Shown piece by piece: positions 26,649 through 36,814 of a stretch of DNA of 64,000 nt; position 1 is the stretch's first letter, and the number at the start of each line of letters is the position of its first letter. Source of the DNA: Microbacterium aurugineum (GTDB taxonomy: Bacteria > Actinomycetota > Actinomycetes > Actinomycetales > Microbacteriaceae); NCBI RefSeq assembly GCF_023101205.1, contig NZ_CP078078.1, positions 1,426,001 through 1,490,000 on the forward strand, in the 5' to 3' direction. Below the pieces are notes generated by a model that did not search any database, was not told where the DNA came from, and saw only the letters and a list, made by a program, of their open reading frames with translations. Position numbers and translations under genes: made by a program.

Positions 26649-27537
26649 GGAAACCCGAAGCGGGTTCGTGACGTTCGTCGGTCGACCCAACGTCGGCAAG
26701 TCGACGCTGACGAACGCTCTCGTCGGTGAGAAGATCGCGATCACCAGTGAGAAACCCCAGACGACACGGCGCGCCATCCGCGGCATCGTGAACCGCCCGG
26801 AAGGGCAGCTCGTCATCGTCGACACCCCGGGGATCCACAAGCCGCGCACGTTGCTCGGCGAACGCTTGAACGACCTCGTGGAGCAGGTGCTCGGTGACGT
26901 CGACGTGATCGGATTCTGCGTCCCGGCCAATGAGAAGGTCGGCCCGGGGGATCGACGGATCGCGGCTTCGCTCGACGGCTACCCGCGGGCGAAGAAGATC
27001 GCGATCGTGACGAAGACCGATGCGGCGGCGCGTGACGAGATCACCGCGAGGCTGCTCGAGGTGGATGCTCTGCGTGAGGACTGGGCAGCGGTCATCCCGC
27101 TCTCGGCACTCACCCGCGATCAGCTCGATGTGCTCTCCGATGAGATCCTGCTGCTGATGCCGAAGGGCCCCGCCTTGTATCCGGAGGGGATCACGACAGA
27201 TGAGTCCGAGGAGGACCGCATCGCCGAGATGATCCGCGAAGCAGCGCTCGAAGGAGTGCGTGACGAGCTCCCGCACTCGATAGCGATCGTGATCGACGAC
27301 ATCGCGCCGCGCGAGGGCACCGACCTGACCGACGTGCACGCCTCGATCGTGGTGGAACGCGATAGCCAGAAGGCGATCATCATCGGTCACAAGGGCAAGC
27401 GTCTCAGCGAGGTGGGAGCTCGTGCCCGTACCGGTATCGAAGAACTGCTCGGCACCCGTGTGTTCCTGGGCCTGCATGTCAAGGTCGCGAAGGAGTGGCA
27501 GCGCGACCCGAAGCAACTCGGCAGACTCGGCTTCTGA
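26641..27537 (+). CDS. era: GTPase Era
   Basis: The 298-residue protein has GRPNVGKST (G1), the TTRRAIRG effector region, DTPGIHKP (G3), TKTD (G4) and a C-terminal KH domain with IIIGHKGKRLSEVGARARTGIE. It binds the 16S rRNA 3' end and checks 30S assembly. The ATG at 26641 is preferred; upstream codons in the frame belong to the CNNM gene. GAAGGAGAGCG precedes the start. It closes the rRNA-maturation cluster. Confidence 0.97.
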   Translation: MTEETRSGFVTFVGRPNVGKSTLTNALVGEKIAITSEKPQTTRRAIRGIVNRPEGQLVIVDTPGIHKPRTLLGERLNDLVEQVLGDVDVIGFCVPANEKVGPGDRRIAASLDGYPRAKKIAIVTKTDAAARDEITARLLEVDALREDWAAVIPLSALTRDQLDVLSDEILLLMPKGPALYPEGITTDESEEDRIAEMIREAALEGVRDELPHSIAIVIDDIAPREGTDLTDVHASIVVERDSQKAIIIGHKGKRLSEVGARARTGIEELLGTRVFLGLHVKVAKEWQRDPKQLGRLGF

Positions 27538-27591
27538 CATGCGAGCAGGTCACACGTCGATGGCGGCGGGAAGGCCGCCGACCCCGGCGAC

Positions 27592-28113
27592 ATGAACGAT
27601 CGCAGCGAAGACCCGAATCCGCTGCGCGACGAGGTCTTCATCCGAGTGTTCGATGAGCACTGGGCAGCTGTGCGGCACCACATCGAAGGAGTCGTCGCGG
27701 ATGACCAGGAAGTCACCGAGATCGTCTCGGAGGTCTTCCTGAGCGCGTGGACCCGGCTCCGGCCTGTTCGTCCACCCGGCCGGGTCTGGTTGCTCCGCGT
27801 CGCCGACCGGCACCTGCGTGCGCGTGTCGGACCGAAGTCGATGCCGCACAGTGCGCTCGAGGCCGTGCATCAGGGGGTCTTCGGGGAGGACGAGGAATCC
27901 GGCCGACAGGGTCGTTTCGAAGTCATCCGTGCTTTGGGTGTCCTCACTCAGGAACAACGGCGTATCATCATGCTGACGTACTGGGATGGACTCGCGGTGG
28001 GGGAGATCGCGCAGTTGTTGCGCGCTTCCGAGTTCCGCGTGCGGAAGAGGCTGAGCCGAGCACAGGATCGCCTGCGTGCGGAGCTGGGCCTGGGAGGGGG
28101 TGATGACGGGTGA
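27592..28113 (+). CDS. ECF-like sigma-70 family RNA polymerase sigma factor
   Basis: The 173-residue protein has sigma region 2 (about residues 15-75, FDEHWAAVRHHIEGVVAD to VSEVFLSAWTRL) and region 4 (about 110-168, ALGVLTQEQRRIIMLTYWDG and a helix-turn-helix with EIAQLLRASEFRVRKRLSRA). It lacks regions 1 and 3, as in extracytoplasmic-function sigma factors. The stop overlaps the start of the next gene, a one-pass membrane protein that occupies the place of an anti-sigma factor. Its regulon is unknown. No Shine-Dalgarno is obvious before the ATG. Confidence 0.87.
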   Translation: MNDRSEDPNPLRDEVFIRVFDEHWAAVRHHIEGVVADDQEVTEIVSEVFLSAWTRLRPVRPPGRVWLLRVADRHLRARVGPKSMPHSALEAVHQGVFGEDEESGRQGRFEVIRALGVLTQEQRRIIMLTYWDGLAVGEIAQLLRASEFRVRKRLSRAQDRLRAELGLGGGDDG

Positions 28114-29093
28114 TGACGCAGAACGCGGTGCTCGAGCGCATGCTGACCGACGCCGACCCTGCTTCCACGCCTCGTGACGCGTCGCCGGATGTACGGGCAC
28201 TCGCGACCCGCGATCGCATCCTCCGCACGACGCGTGCTCCGAAACGACGTCGCGCGCGCACGCTCGGGTGGGCCGGCGGTCTCACCGCGGTCGCGGCGTC
28301 CGCGGCGCTGGCGTTCGCCGTCTTCGCACCGCAGGGTGCCGCCGTCGCCGGAACGCCGTCGCCGCTCGACTTCAGCGGCTCGTCGACCGTCGCCCAGATC
28401 GTCGATGAGGCGGGCGTCGCCCTCGCGAACTCGACCGGGCCTTCGATTCCTTCGCGCACGGTCAGGACGGCCTCGTGGGGATTCTCGGTCGAGGTCGACA
28501 CGAAGACCACGACCGTCGTCCCCCAACTGTCGACGCTCACCTGGGAGCCCGACGGCTCCGGACGGATGATCATCATCGCGGGCGTTCCGTACGATCCGGA
28601 AGACGCGGTCGCCAGCAATGGGGCCGAGGTCACCAGCAGCGGCGAGGTCGTCACCGATCTGATCATGGGAGAAGGCGACTTCGAGACCCCGTGGAAGACG
28701 GTTCCCGGCGAGACCGGCGAGGACATGGTCGCCATGCTCCGCGCGTTCGGCATGCCGGAGGATCCGACGGCCTTCGACGTGGAGACGGCGATGACCACGG
28801 CGCTCGACCAGTGGACGCTGACCGACGCGCAGCACGAGGAACTGCTCGTTCTGCTCGCGGAGACGGGCGGCGGCGAAGCTCTCGGGACGACGACGGATCG
28901 ACTGGGCCGACCGGTGTCCGGCATCCGCGTCCTGTCACCGGACGGGTCCGTGAGCGACCTGATCCTGGTGTCGCGCGAGACCGGTCGGATCGTCGGCATC
29001 GAACGCACGGTGCTGAAGGACGACGGGGTGTTCTCCGCGGGCGCCATCATCTCCTACCGGATGTGGGACCTCGATGCGGACACCGTCCGATGA
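28110..29093 (+). CDS. One-pass membrane protein coupled to the sigma factor (possible anti-sigma or sensor, CU044_5270-like)
   Basis: The 327-residue protein has a cytoplasmic N-terminus of about 50 residues ending in RAPKRRRARTL, one transmembrane helix (about 52-72, AGGLTAVAASAALAFAVFA), and a large extracellular region with no cysteine that alternates beta-strand-like and helical segments. There is no HxxxCxxC zinc anti-sigma motif in the cytoplasmic part. The overall layout resembles proteins annotated CU044_5270 family, which commonly follow ECF sigma genes in actinobacteria; this is from memory. The GTG at 28110 overlaps the sigma stop and has GGGAGGGGG at good distance. An anti-sigma role is inferred only from position and topology. 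Confidence 0.7.
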   Translation: MMTQNAVLERMLTDADPASTPRDASPDVRALATRDRILRTTRAPKRRRARTLGWAGGLTAVAASAALAFAVFAPQGAAVAGTPSPLDFSGSSTVAQIVDEAGVALANSTGPSIPSRTVRTASWGFSVEVDTKTTTVVPQLSTLTWEPDGSGRMIIIAGVPYDPEDAVASNGAEVTSSGEVVTDLIMGEGDFETPWKTVPGETGEDMVAMLRAFGMPEDPTAFDVETAMTTALDQWTLTDAQHEELLVLLAETGGGEALGTTTDRLGRPVSGIRVLSPDGSVSDLILVSRETGRIVGIERTVLKDDGVFSAGAIISYRMWDLDADTVR

Positions 29094-29563
29094 AGCTCCG
29101 CACCGTGCTGGCGGCCGTCCTGTTCGGCGCCGTCCTGGCGTGGGGAGCGGTGCCGACCATGGCTTCGGCGCGCGATGATCATGACGTCGATCCGCTGGTC
29201 GCGGCGATACTCGACGACGTCCCCGGTGGTGTGATCGTCGATGCGACTCACGCCGTGTGGCCGGCGCTGGACATGGCTCTGAGCGTGCCGTCGGTATCGG
29301 ACCTGACGGCGCGCTCCGTCGGGAGCTGTGCGACCGCCAGGTTCTGCGCATACAACGCGCTCTCCCTGGCCGGAGCGTCGCTCTCCTTCGGAGGCTGCGG
29401 AGTCAGCACCGTGCCGCCGAGCTTCACCGTGCGGTCCGTGGCGAATGCGCGCAGTGCCGGATACGTCTACGCACGCAACGGTGCCACCGTGTTGAAGACG
29501 GTGAGCGCCGGAAACTGGGCGAACGTGTCCGGTACCGTGAACAACCTTCGCTGCGCCGCCTGA
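29090..29563 (+). CDS. Small secreted cysteine-containing protein (weak resemblance to peptidase inhibitor I36 / crystallin-like folds)
   Basis: The 157-residue protein has a classic signal peptide (MKLRTVLAAVLFGAVLAWGAVPTMA-type, probable cleavage after ASA near residue 26) and no later membrane segment. The mature part has four cysteines in the pattern GSCATARFCAYN, FGGCG and LRC at the C-terminus, suggesting two disulfides. The C-terminal half (about 80-157) recalls I36-type inhibitor or beta/gamma-crystallin-like domains, but similarity is too weak to name a function. The ATG overlaps the upstream stop (ATGA), so it is coexpressed with the sigma factor and the membrane protein. Confidence 0.7.
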   Translation: MKLRTVLAAVLFGAVLAWGAVPTMASARDDHDVDPLVAAILDDVPGGVIVDATHAVWPALDMALSVPSVSDLTARSVGSCATARFCAYNALSLAGASLSFGGCGVSTVPPSFTVRSVANARSAGYVYARNGATVLKTVSAGNWANVSGTVNNLRCAA

Positions 29564-29575
29564 GCGAGTCCGCCG

Positions 29576-30565
29576 ATGTCGACGTCGAAGAAGCTCCTCG
29601 AAGCACGACATTGGGTCGCGACGTCGTGGGGCTCGCCCGAGGCATGGGAGTTCACCGACGTCAGCCTTCCGCCACCGACGGCGGGTGAGGTGACGATCCG
29701 TGTGCGCGCCGCGGGGGTGAACCCGGCCGACGCGAAACACGTCGCCGCGGCGAGGTCCGACTCCGCTCTCCCGGTCCCGATCGGCTACGAGGTCTCCGGT
29801 GAGATCATCGCGATCGGACCGGACACGCGGATCGGCTCCGGGACCGCGTCGGAGGGCGATGAGGTCGTGGCTTTCCGGGTGCGGGGCGGATACGCGACGG
29901 CACTCACCGTTCCCGCAGAGAAGGTGTTCGCGAAACCGTCGACCCTCTCGCATCCGGAGGCGGCGAACCTGCTGCTCGTGGGCACCACGGCCGCCGAGAT
30001 GCTCGCGGTCACCGGGGCGACGCCAGGGGAGACCATCCTCCTCCACGGTGCCTCAGGCGCGGTCGGGGTGAGCGTCTTGCAACAGGCCCGGCTGCGAGGC
30101 ATCCGTGTCATCGGTACGGCGAGCGAGAACCGCTTCGATGAGGTGACCCGATTCGGCGGCATACCTGTCCGCTACGGCACGGGGCTCGCCGATCGCGTGA
30201 GAGAGGTGGCGGCGGGGCCCATCTCGGCGGCACTCGATGCTGTCGGTACGGACGAGGCCGTGGACGTGTCGCTCGCTCTCGTGTCCGCCCCTCGCCGCAT
30301 CGTCACGATCGCGGCCCCCGGTCGCGCCGCGGCCGCAGGGTTCCTCGCGATCGCGGGTTCCCTGCCGGCCAGTGCCCGCTTCCGCGACGAGGTGCGGCGA
30401 GAGCTGATCGCGCTGGCCCAGAACGGCGACCTCGTGGTGCCCCTCGCGCAGACCTTCCCGCTCGAGGGAGCCCAAGACGCCCACCGCCTCCTGGCGACGG
30501 GACACCCCGGAGGGAAGCTGGCTCTGATCCCGGAGGTCAGTCGGTCTCGCGAAGTGCGGAGCTGA
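29576..30565 (+). CDS. NADP-dependent quinone-oxidoreductase-like MDR protein
   Basis: The 329-residue protein is a medium-chain dehydrogenase/reductase without catalytic zinc: GroES-like N-terminal half with RAAGVNPADAKHVAA and PIGYEVSGEIIAIG, then a Rossmann fold with LLHGASGAVGVSVLQQA. This resembles quinone oxidoreductases (QOR/YhdH-like), reducing quinones or enones with NADPH. It lies 12 bases after the secreted protein gene, so it could share that transcript, but no functional link is evident. The 3' end overlaps the convergent lipoprotein gene by 29 bases. Confidence 0.86.
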   Translation: MSTSKKLLEARHWVATSWGSPEAWEFTDVSLPPPTAGEVTIRVRAAGVNPADAKHVAAARSDSALPVPIGYEVSGEIIAIGPDTRIGSGTASEGDEVVAFRVRGGYATALTVPAEKVFAKPSTLSHPEAANLLLVGTTAAEMLAVTGATPGETILLHGASGAVGVSVLQQARLRGIRVIGTASENRFDEVTRFGGIPVRYGTGLADRVREVAAGPISAALDAVGTDEAVDVSLALVSAPRRIVTIAAPGRAAAAGFLAIAGSLPASARFRDEVRRELIALAQNGDLVVPLAQTFPLEGAQDAHRLLATGHPGGKLALIPEVSRSREVRS

Positions 30566-31184
30566 CGACCACCACTCCTTCTCCGTACTCGGCGTCCATC
30601 GCTTCCTGGATCGTGCCGTCATCCCAGACGACCTGTACCCAGACATATCCGCGATCCGTCCCGACCGTGACCGCTTCCGTGCCGAGGCGTGCCGCGATGT
30701 CGTCTTGGACCCGTGCGAGCTCATCCTCGGGAGTCGCGCCGTCGACTCCTCCCGTCGGATCCTCCGGAGCGATCGAGTCGTACAGTGCGGCCATGATCGG
30801 CGGATCGGTCAGGGTGAGTCGCTCGCCGTCGTAGGTGGCGTACACCGCATAGTCGCCCCAGGTCGTCTCGCCGCTGTCGTCGCTGCCTTCGACGCCGTCC
30901 CAGGTCCAGCCGTCCAACGGCACGCCGTGGCACTGCGGCGGGTAGGACTCCAGGATCGCCCCCAGGCACAACTGCACGTCCCCGCTCGCGTCCAGCACCA
31001 TGCCCACCCCGACCACACGCCCCTCCGGCGGCGCGGGGTGCGCCTCTTCCAGCCGTTGATCGGACGGAACCGTGGTGCTCGTGGGTGCCGCCGCGGGTCC
31101 GGGGACGAACGCGCAACCGCCGAGGAAGAGGAGACCGACGGCGGATACCGCGGCGAGGGCCAGAGGACGTAGCGATGTGCTCAT
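30537..31184 (-). CDS. Putative lipoprotein
   Basis: The 215-residue product has a type II signal peptide starting MSTSLRPLALAAVSAVGLLF with lipobox LGGC (cysteine about residue 24), then a Pro/Thr-rich linker. The mature domain includes GVGMVLDASGDVQLCLGAI and YDGERLTLTDPPIMAAL; I do not recognise a family. A second cysteine pair (LCLG and PPQCHG) may form a disulfide. The start at 31184 fits the signal peptide better than the upstream start at 31211. Convergent overlap of 29 bases with the MDR gene. Confidence 0.78.
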   Translation of the reverse strand: MSTSLRPLALAAVSAVGLLFLGGCAFVPGPAAAPTSTTVPSDQRLEEAHPAPPEGRVVGVGMVLDASGDVQLCLGAILESYPPQCHGVPLDGWTWDGVEGSDDSGETTWGDYAVYATYDGERLTLTDPPIMAALYDSIAPEDPTGGVDGATPEDELARVQDDIAARLGTEAVTVGTDRGYVWVQVVWDDGTIQEAMDAEYGEGVVVVSSALRETD

Positions 31185-31249
31185 GTGCGGGAAGTGTCGC
31201 GCGGCGCGCAATCGTCTCAGATCCGTCGAAGTGGAGGCGTGTTCCCTGC

Positions 31250-31255
31250 TAGCAT
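31250..31255 (+). promoter_or_regulatory. -10 box (TAGCAT) for the leu leader and leuA
   Basis: TAGCAT ends six bases before the ATG of the leucine-rich leader peptide, predicting that transcription and translation both begin at 31262. Confidence 0.55.
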
Positions 31256-31261
31256 GACGAC

Positions 31262-31293
31262 ATGCCTTTCGGCGGTCTGCTTCTTCTTAGCTG

Positions 31294-31315
<22 letters not shown>
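31262..31315 (+). CDS. leuL: Leucine-rich leader peptide of leuA (attenuator peptide)
   Basis: A 17-codon frame encodes MPFGGLLLLSCRDESSS. Four consecutive leucine codons (CTG, CTT, CTT, CTT) sit in its middle; CTT is rare in this genome, whose leucine codons are mostly CTC and CTG. The last codons overlap the left arm of a 10-bp hairpin. This is the architecture of a leucine attenuator: stalling at the leucine codons when charged tRNA-Leu is scarce would change downstream folding and raise leuA expression. The frame starts six bases after a -10 box, so it would be translated from a leaderless 5' end. Too short for automatic gene callers. Confidence 0.8.
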
Positions 31316-33133
<1,818 letters not shown>

Positions 33134-33145
33134 TCTCCGACGTGG

Positions 33146-33174
33146 AACGCCCCCGGCCTTGTACCGGGGGCGTT
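33146..33174 (+). terminator. Hairpin terminator of leuA
   Basis: An 11-bp inverted repeat (33146-33156 with 33164-33174) with a 7-base loop begins 12 bases after the leuA stop and is followed by TT. It may also serve the convergent membrane-protein gene. Confidence 0.75.
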
Positions 33175-33230
33175 TCGCATTCGGATCACTCTGATCGTCT
33201 GCTGCCGTGCCGCATCCCGGAAGCCGAGGT

Positions 33231-33929
33231 TCAGAGGTCGGCGCTGGGCTTCACGATCGCGATCGCACCCGTCTCCGCGGCGACCTTGCGTCGGTAGATG
33301 CGGCGCTGCTCCGGGAGGGAGACGTCGAACGTGACGGCGAGGACGCGGATGACGGCGGTGACCGCGATCCCGATGATCGCCGCGAGCGTGATCGGCATCC
33401 CCAGTGCGACGGCGATCACGATGAAGGTGCACCCCGCGCCGGCGGCCACCGCATAGAGGGATCCGACGTGCATGATCGCGGTCGGCAACCCCATGAGCAT
33501 GTCGCGCAGGACGCTTCCGCCCACCGCGGCGCAGACCCCGATGAACACGGCCGGGACCTCGGGGATCCCGAACGCGAGAGCCTTGCTCGTCCCGAACGCG
33601 CCGAACATCCCGATCACGACGGCGTCGAGGACCACGATCGCGGTGTTCAGCCGCGTGAAGAGGCCGGCGAGCAGCATCCCGAAGAGGGCCGCACCACCGG
33701 CCGTCACGAGGTACCACTGGTTCTGCAGGGTCGCGGGCGTCTGCCCGAGCAGGATGTCGCGGATCAGACCGCCGCCCATCCCGATCATGATCCCGATGAT
33801 GGCGACACCGAGCCAGTCGAGCCGGCGTTGGCCCTGGAACCCCGAGGCGAACATCGCACCCTGGACCCCGCCCAGGCCGACGCCGAGCAGGTCCGCCCAC
33901 AGCGGAATGATGAAGAGCGGTTCGGTCAC
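33231..33929 (-). CDS. TRIC cation channel / UPF0126 family membrane protein
   Basis: The 232-residue protein has about seven hydrophobic helices and two internal copies of the UPF0126 unit, each with a glycine-rich stretch followed by Arg-Asp: [14 protein letters not shown] and [11 protein letters not shown]. Bacterial relatives form trimeric intracellular-cation-type channels. The GTG at 33929 is fixed by a GAGAAT box six bases upstream. It is divergent from recO with only 34 bases between the start codons. Confidence 0.9.
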   Translation of the reverse strand: MTEPLFIIPLWADLLGVGLGGVQGAMFASGFQGQRRLDWLGVAIIGIMIGMGGGLIRDILLGQTPATLQNQWYLVTAGGAALFGMLLAGLFTRLNTAIVVLDAVVIGMFGAFGTSKALAFGIPEVPAVFIGVCAAVGGSVLRDMLMGLPTAIMHVGSLYAVAAGAGCTFIVIAVALGMPITLAAIIGIAVTAVIRVLAVTFDVSLPEQRRIYRRKVAAETGAIAIVKPSADL

Positions 33930-33935
33930 GCGTCC

Positions 33936-33957
33936 ATTCTCGCGCACGGAGGATAAT
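33936..33957. promoter_or_regulatory. Back-to-back -10 boxes of the TRIC-family gene and recO
   Basis: GAGAAT on the minus strand (33936-33941) lies six bases from the GTG at 33929, and GATAAT on the plus strand (33952-33957) lies six bases from the GTG at 33964. Ten bases separate the hexamers, so each promoter's upstream part lies in the other gene. Confidence 0.5.
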
Positions 33958-33963
33958 CGAAGG

Positions 33964-34707
33964 GTGCCCACCTATCGAGACGAAGCGGTGATCCTGCGCA
34001 CCCACAAACTCGGTGAGGCGGATCGCATCGTCACGATGCTCTCCCGACGTCATGGCAAGGTCCGTGCGGTGGCGAAGGGGGTGCGCCGCACCTCGTCGAA
34101 GTTCGGCGCCAAGCTCGAGCCGTTCATGGTGGCCGACGTGCAGCTCTACCAGGGACGCTCGCTCGACATCGTGCAGCAGGCCGAGTCGCTCGGCTCCTAC
34201 GGCGCGGACATCGCGGCGCACTACGACCGCTTCACCGCGGCGAACGCCATGGTGGAGACGGCCGATCGGCTGAGCGATGCCGAAGCGACCTCCGACCAGT
34301 ACCTGCTCCTCGTCGGCGGACTGCGTGCTCTGTCGCGCGGCGAACACGGAGCACGGAGCATCCTCGACTCCTACCTGCTGCGGGTGATGTCCCTGTCGGG
34401 GTGGGCGCCGTCCCTCGACGAGTGCGCCCGATGCGGCGTCCCCGGCCCGCATGCGCGGTTCGTCGCACAGCTGGGCGGAGTGGTGTGCGAGAACTGCGCT
34501 CCGGCGGGAAGCCCGCGCGTCGCCGAGAGGACGCTGGCGCTGCTCCGCTCCCTCCTCGCGGGGGAGTGGGACGTGATCGATGCCGCTTCGCACGCCGACA
34601 CGGCCGCAGCCTCCGGCCTCGTCTCCGCTTATGCCCAATGGCACCTGGAGCGCGGCATCCGCTCGCTCGCGCATGTGTCCGACATCCCCTCCGAAGGAGC
34701 ACGGTGA
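33964..34707 (+). CDS. recO: DNA repair protein RecO
   Basis: The 247-residue protein opens [22 protein letters not shown], the OB-fold N-terminus of RecO, with [18 protein letters not shown] as a basic DNA-contacting segment. The helical C-terminal part contains a four-cysteine cluster (CARCGVPG and CENCAP) typical of zinc-containing RecO. It loads RecA on SSB-coated DNA with RecR. The GTG start follows a GATAAT box by six bases. The stop overlaps the uppS start by three bases. Confidence 0.96.
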   Translation: MPTYRDEAVILRTHKLGEADRIVTMLSRRHGKVRAVAKGVRRTSSKFGAKLEPFMVADVQLYQGRSLDIVQQAESLGSYGADIAAHYDRFTAANAMVETADRLSDAEATSDQYLLLVGGLRALSRGEHGARSILDSYLLRVMSLSGWAPSLDECARCGVPGPHARFVAQLGGVVCENCAPAGSPRVAERTLALLRSLLAGEWDVIDAASHADTAAASGLVSAYAQWHLERGIRSLAHVSDIPSEGAR

Positions 34708-35507
34708 CTCCCAAGCCGTACACGCACAAAGACGCCGTTCCGTATCGTCCCTTGGACTGGACCGGTGTGTATCCTCCCGCTTTCGCTGCGGTGCCGGAGC
34801 ACGTGGCGATCGTGATGGACGGCAACGGTCGGTGGGCGAATCGCCGGGGGCTCAATCGCATCGAAGGTCACAAGGCAGGGGAGGAGGTGCTCCTCGACGT
34901 GGTCGCCGGTGCGATCCAGGCCGGCGTGAAGCACCTCTCCGTGTACGCGTTCTCGACGGAGAACTGGGCGCGTTCCCCCGAAGAGGTCCGCTTCCTCATG
35001 GGATACAACCGTGACGTGCTGCACCGGCGACGCGATCAACTGAACGAGTGGGGCGTGCGCATCCGGTGGGCGGGGCGCAAGCCGAGGCTCTGGGGAAGTG
35101 TCATCAAGGAGCTGCAGTACGCCGAGCAGCTGACCCGCGGCAACGACGTCCTCACCCTCACGATGTGCGTGAACTACGGCGGAAGGGTGGAGCTGGTCGA
35201 CGCGATGCGGGCCATCGCCGAGGATGTCGCTGCCGGACGCGTGAAGCCGAAGGCGATCAGCGAGAAGATGGTCCGCCGCCACCTGTATGTGCCCGACATG
35301 CCGGATGTCGACCTGTTCCTGCGCAGCTCCGGGGAACAGCGCACCTCGAACTTCCTGCTCTGGGAGTCGGCCTATGCCGAGATGGTGTTCCTCGACACGC
35401 TCTGGCCGGACTTCTCCCGGGAGGAGCTGTGGCGGGCGATCGGGATCTACGTGGCGCGCGACCGTCGCTTCGGGGGCGCGATCGACACCCCCGACGCCTC
35501 AGCCTGA
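34704..35507 (+). CDS. uppS: Polyprenyl diphosphate synthase (isoprenyl transferase), UppS type
   Basis: The 267-residue cis-prenyltransferase has [18 protein letters not shown] near residue 35 (catalytic Asp and phosphate-binding region), [17 protein letters not shown] and [16 protein letters not shown], all diagnostic. It makes the C50/C55 polyprenyl carrier for cell-wall and glycan synthesis. GTG 34704 overlaps the recO stop, with GAAGGAG before it. The last 61 bases overlap the convergent P-loop gene. Confidence 0.96.
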   Translation: MTPKPYTHKDAVPYRPLDWTGVYPPAFAAVPEHVAIVMDGNGRWANRRGLNRIEGHKAGEEVLLDVVAGAIQAGVKHLSVYAFSTENWARSPEEVRFLMGYNRDVLHRRRDQLNEWGVRIRWAGRKPRLWGSVIKELQYAEQLTRGNDVLTLTMCVNYGGRVELVDAMRAIAEDVAAGRVKPKAISEKMVRRHLYVPDMPDVDLFLRSSGEQRTSNFLLWESAYAEMVFLDTLWPDFSREELWRAIGIYVARDRRFGGAIDTPDASA

Positions 35508-36058
35508 GAGCGCAGCCACCGCTCCGTCTCCCGCGGATGACGCAGCCGGACGATCGTGAGGTGGGGAAAGTCGTCCTGCAGCTCGGGGAAGCGCTCGGCC
35601 CACTTGTGGAGCGTGGCCGTCTGCCACGCGAGGATGTTCTTCTCGGGATCGCGGCTGAGCATATTCCACGGCCCCTTCTCGCGGTTGCCGTTCCAGAGCT
35701 CTCGTCGCAGGGCGCCGCGGGCCAGGGTGCGCCTGATCAGACGTCTGCGCACCACGGGATACGGATAGTCGAGCCAGATCGCGAGCTGCGCGCGCGGGGT
35801 GAGGACGGCATCCGTGCCCTTGCTCGTGTACTGCCACTCGGTGATCCAGCGGTCGTCCGACGCGAAGGCGCGTACGTCGTCGAGGAACTCCGACCTCGGA
35901 GTCCAGCCCGGCCCATGGAACAGCCCGTCGATCTCGACGTGACGAAGGTCCCACATCTCCGCGATGCGACCTGCCAGTGTGGTCTTCCCCGACCCGGACA
36001 CCCCGGCCACCAGCACCCTCTGCGGGCGGAAGGGGAGCGGGTCGTCCACGGAGAGCAT
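35447..36058 (-). CDS. P-loop NTPase, topology-modulation/adenylate-kinase-like
   Basis: The 203-residue protein has a P-loop GVSGSGKT at 19-26 and the pattern [13 protein letters not shown], which resembles FlaR/topology-modulation proteins and small nucleotide or shikimate-type kinases. [10 protein letters not shown] and [17 protein letters not shown] complete the family-like signature (lid and base-contact regions). Substrate is unknown. The ATG follows a TAGGAT box by six bases. Its last 20 codons run antisense through the end of uppS; both frames read well there. Confidence 0.82.
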   Translation of the reverse strand: MLSVDDPLPFRPQRVLVAGVSGSGKTTLAGRIAEMWDLRHVEIDGLFHGPGWTPRSEFLDDVRAFASDDRWITEWQYTSKGTDAVLTPRAQLAIWLDYPYPVVRRRLIRRTLARGALRRELWNGNREKGPWNMLSRDPEKNILAWQTATLHKWAERFPELQDDFPHLTIVRLRHPRETERWLRSQAEASGVSIAPPKRRSRAT

Positions 36059-36064
36059 CCGAGA

Positions 36065-36070
36065 ATCCTA
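36065..36070 (-). promoter_or_regulatory. -10 box (TAGGAT) for the P-loop NTPase gene
   Basis: TAGGAT on the minus strand ends six bases before the ATG at 36058, predicting a leaderless mRNA. Confidence 0.5.
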
Positions 36071-36127
36071 TCCGCTGGTCCCCGCAGCAGCGGAATAGCT
36101 CACAGGCGCATGCGGTTGGATGAAAGT

Positions 36128-36814
36128 GTGACTGAACCCATCTCCATCGACATCTGGTCCGACATCGCCTGCCCCTGGTGCTACATCGGCAAGCGCAACC
36201 TCGAGAAGGGTCTCGAAGCCGTAGCTGCCGACGCGGATGCGCCGCAGGTCGACATCACGTTCCACTCGTTCGAGCTCTCACCCGACACCCCCGTCGACTT
36301 CGACGGGGACGAGATCGACTTCCTCGCCGGCCACAAGGGCATGCCCCGCGACCAGGTCGAGCAGATGCTGGCGAACGTGACCGGTGTCGCCGCCGACGCG
36401 GGGCTCCAGTACCGCTTCGATCTGCTGCAGCACACCAACACGGTGAAGGCGCACGAGCTGCTCCACTTCGCGAAGGCCGAGGGGTTGCAGCACGAGATGG
36501 AGGAGCGGCTCATGTCCGCCTACTTCACCGAGGGCAAGCATGTCGGGCGCATCGACGATCTCGTCGCGCTCGCGGTCGAGGTCGGTCTCGACGCCGACCG
36601 TGCTCGTGCGGCGCTGGAGAGTGAGCAGTACCTGCCCGCCGTGCGTCAGGACCAGGCTCAGGCGCGCGCCTACGGCATCCAAGGGGTGCCGTTCTTCGTC
36701 GTCGACGGCCAGTACGGCATCAGCGGTGCGCAGCCGCCGGCCGCGTTCGAGAACGTCCTTCGCGATCTCTGGGCGAAGCGCGGGGAGACCGAGGCGGAGG
36801 CCGCCGCGGTCTAG
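36128..36814 (+). CDS. DsbA-family oxidoreductase (FrnE-like)
   Basis: The 228-residue protein has a thioredoxin-type fold with CPWC at 15-18 and an inserted helical domain, ending in QGVPFFVVDGQYGISGAQPP, the cis-proline region of FrnE-like DsbA proteins. It has no signal peptide and is probably a cytoplasmic disulfide isomerase or reductase. The start is uncertain: GTG 36128 gives the usual N-terminus, while ATG 36110 would add six residues. The 3' end overlaps the glutathione peroxidase gene by four bases on opposite strands, which may reflect a shared redox role. Confidence 0.92.
   Translation: MTEPISIDIWSDIACPWCYIGKRNLEKGLEAVAADADAPQVDITFHSFELSPDTPVDFDGDEIDFLAGHKGMPRDQVEQMLANVTGVAADAGLQYRFDLLQHTNTVKAHELLHFAKAEGLQHEMEERLMSAYFTEGKHVGRIDDLVALAVEVGLDADRARAALESEQYLPAVRQDQAQARAYGIQGVPFFVVDGQYGISGAQPPAAFENVLRDLWAKRGETEAEAAAV

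Noticed and set aside
27562-27579. Hairpin between era and the sigma factor gene as an era terminator
   Set aside because: The stem is only 6 bp (GGCGGC/GCCGCC), no U-run follows, and such short GC pairs are expected by chance here.
36110-36127. ATG 36110 as the start of the FrnE-like protein
   Set aside because: Possible, but family members usually begin close to the first beta-strand, which fits GTG 36128 better. Left as an alternative.
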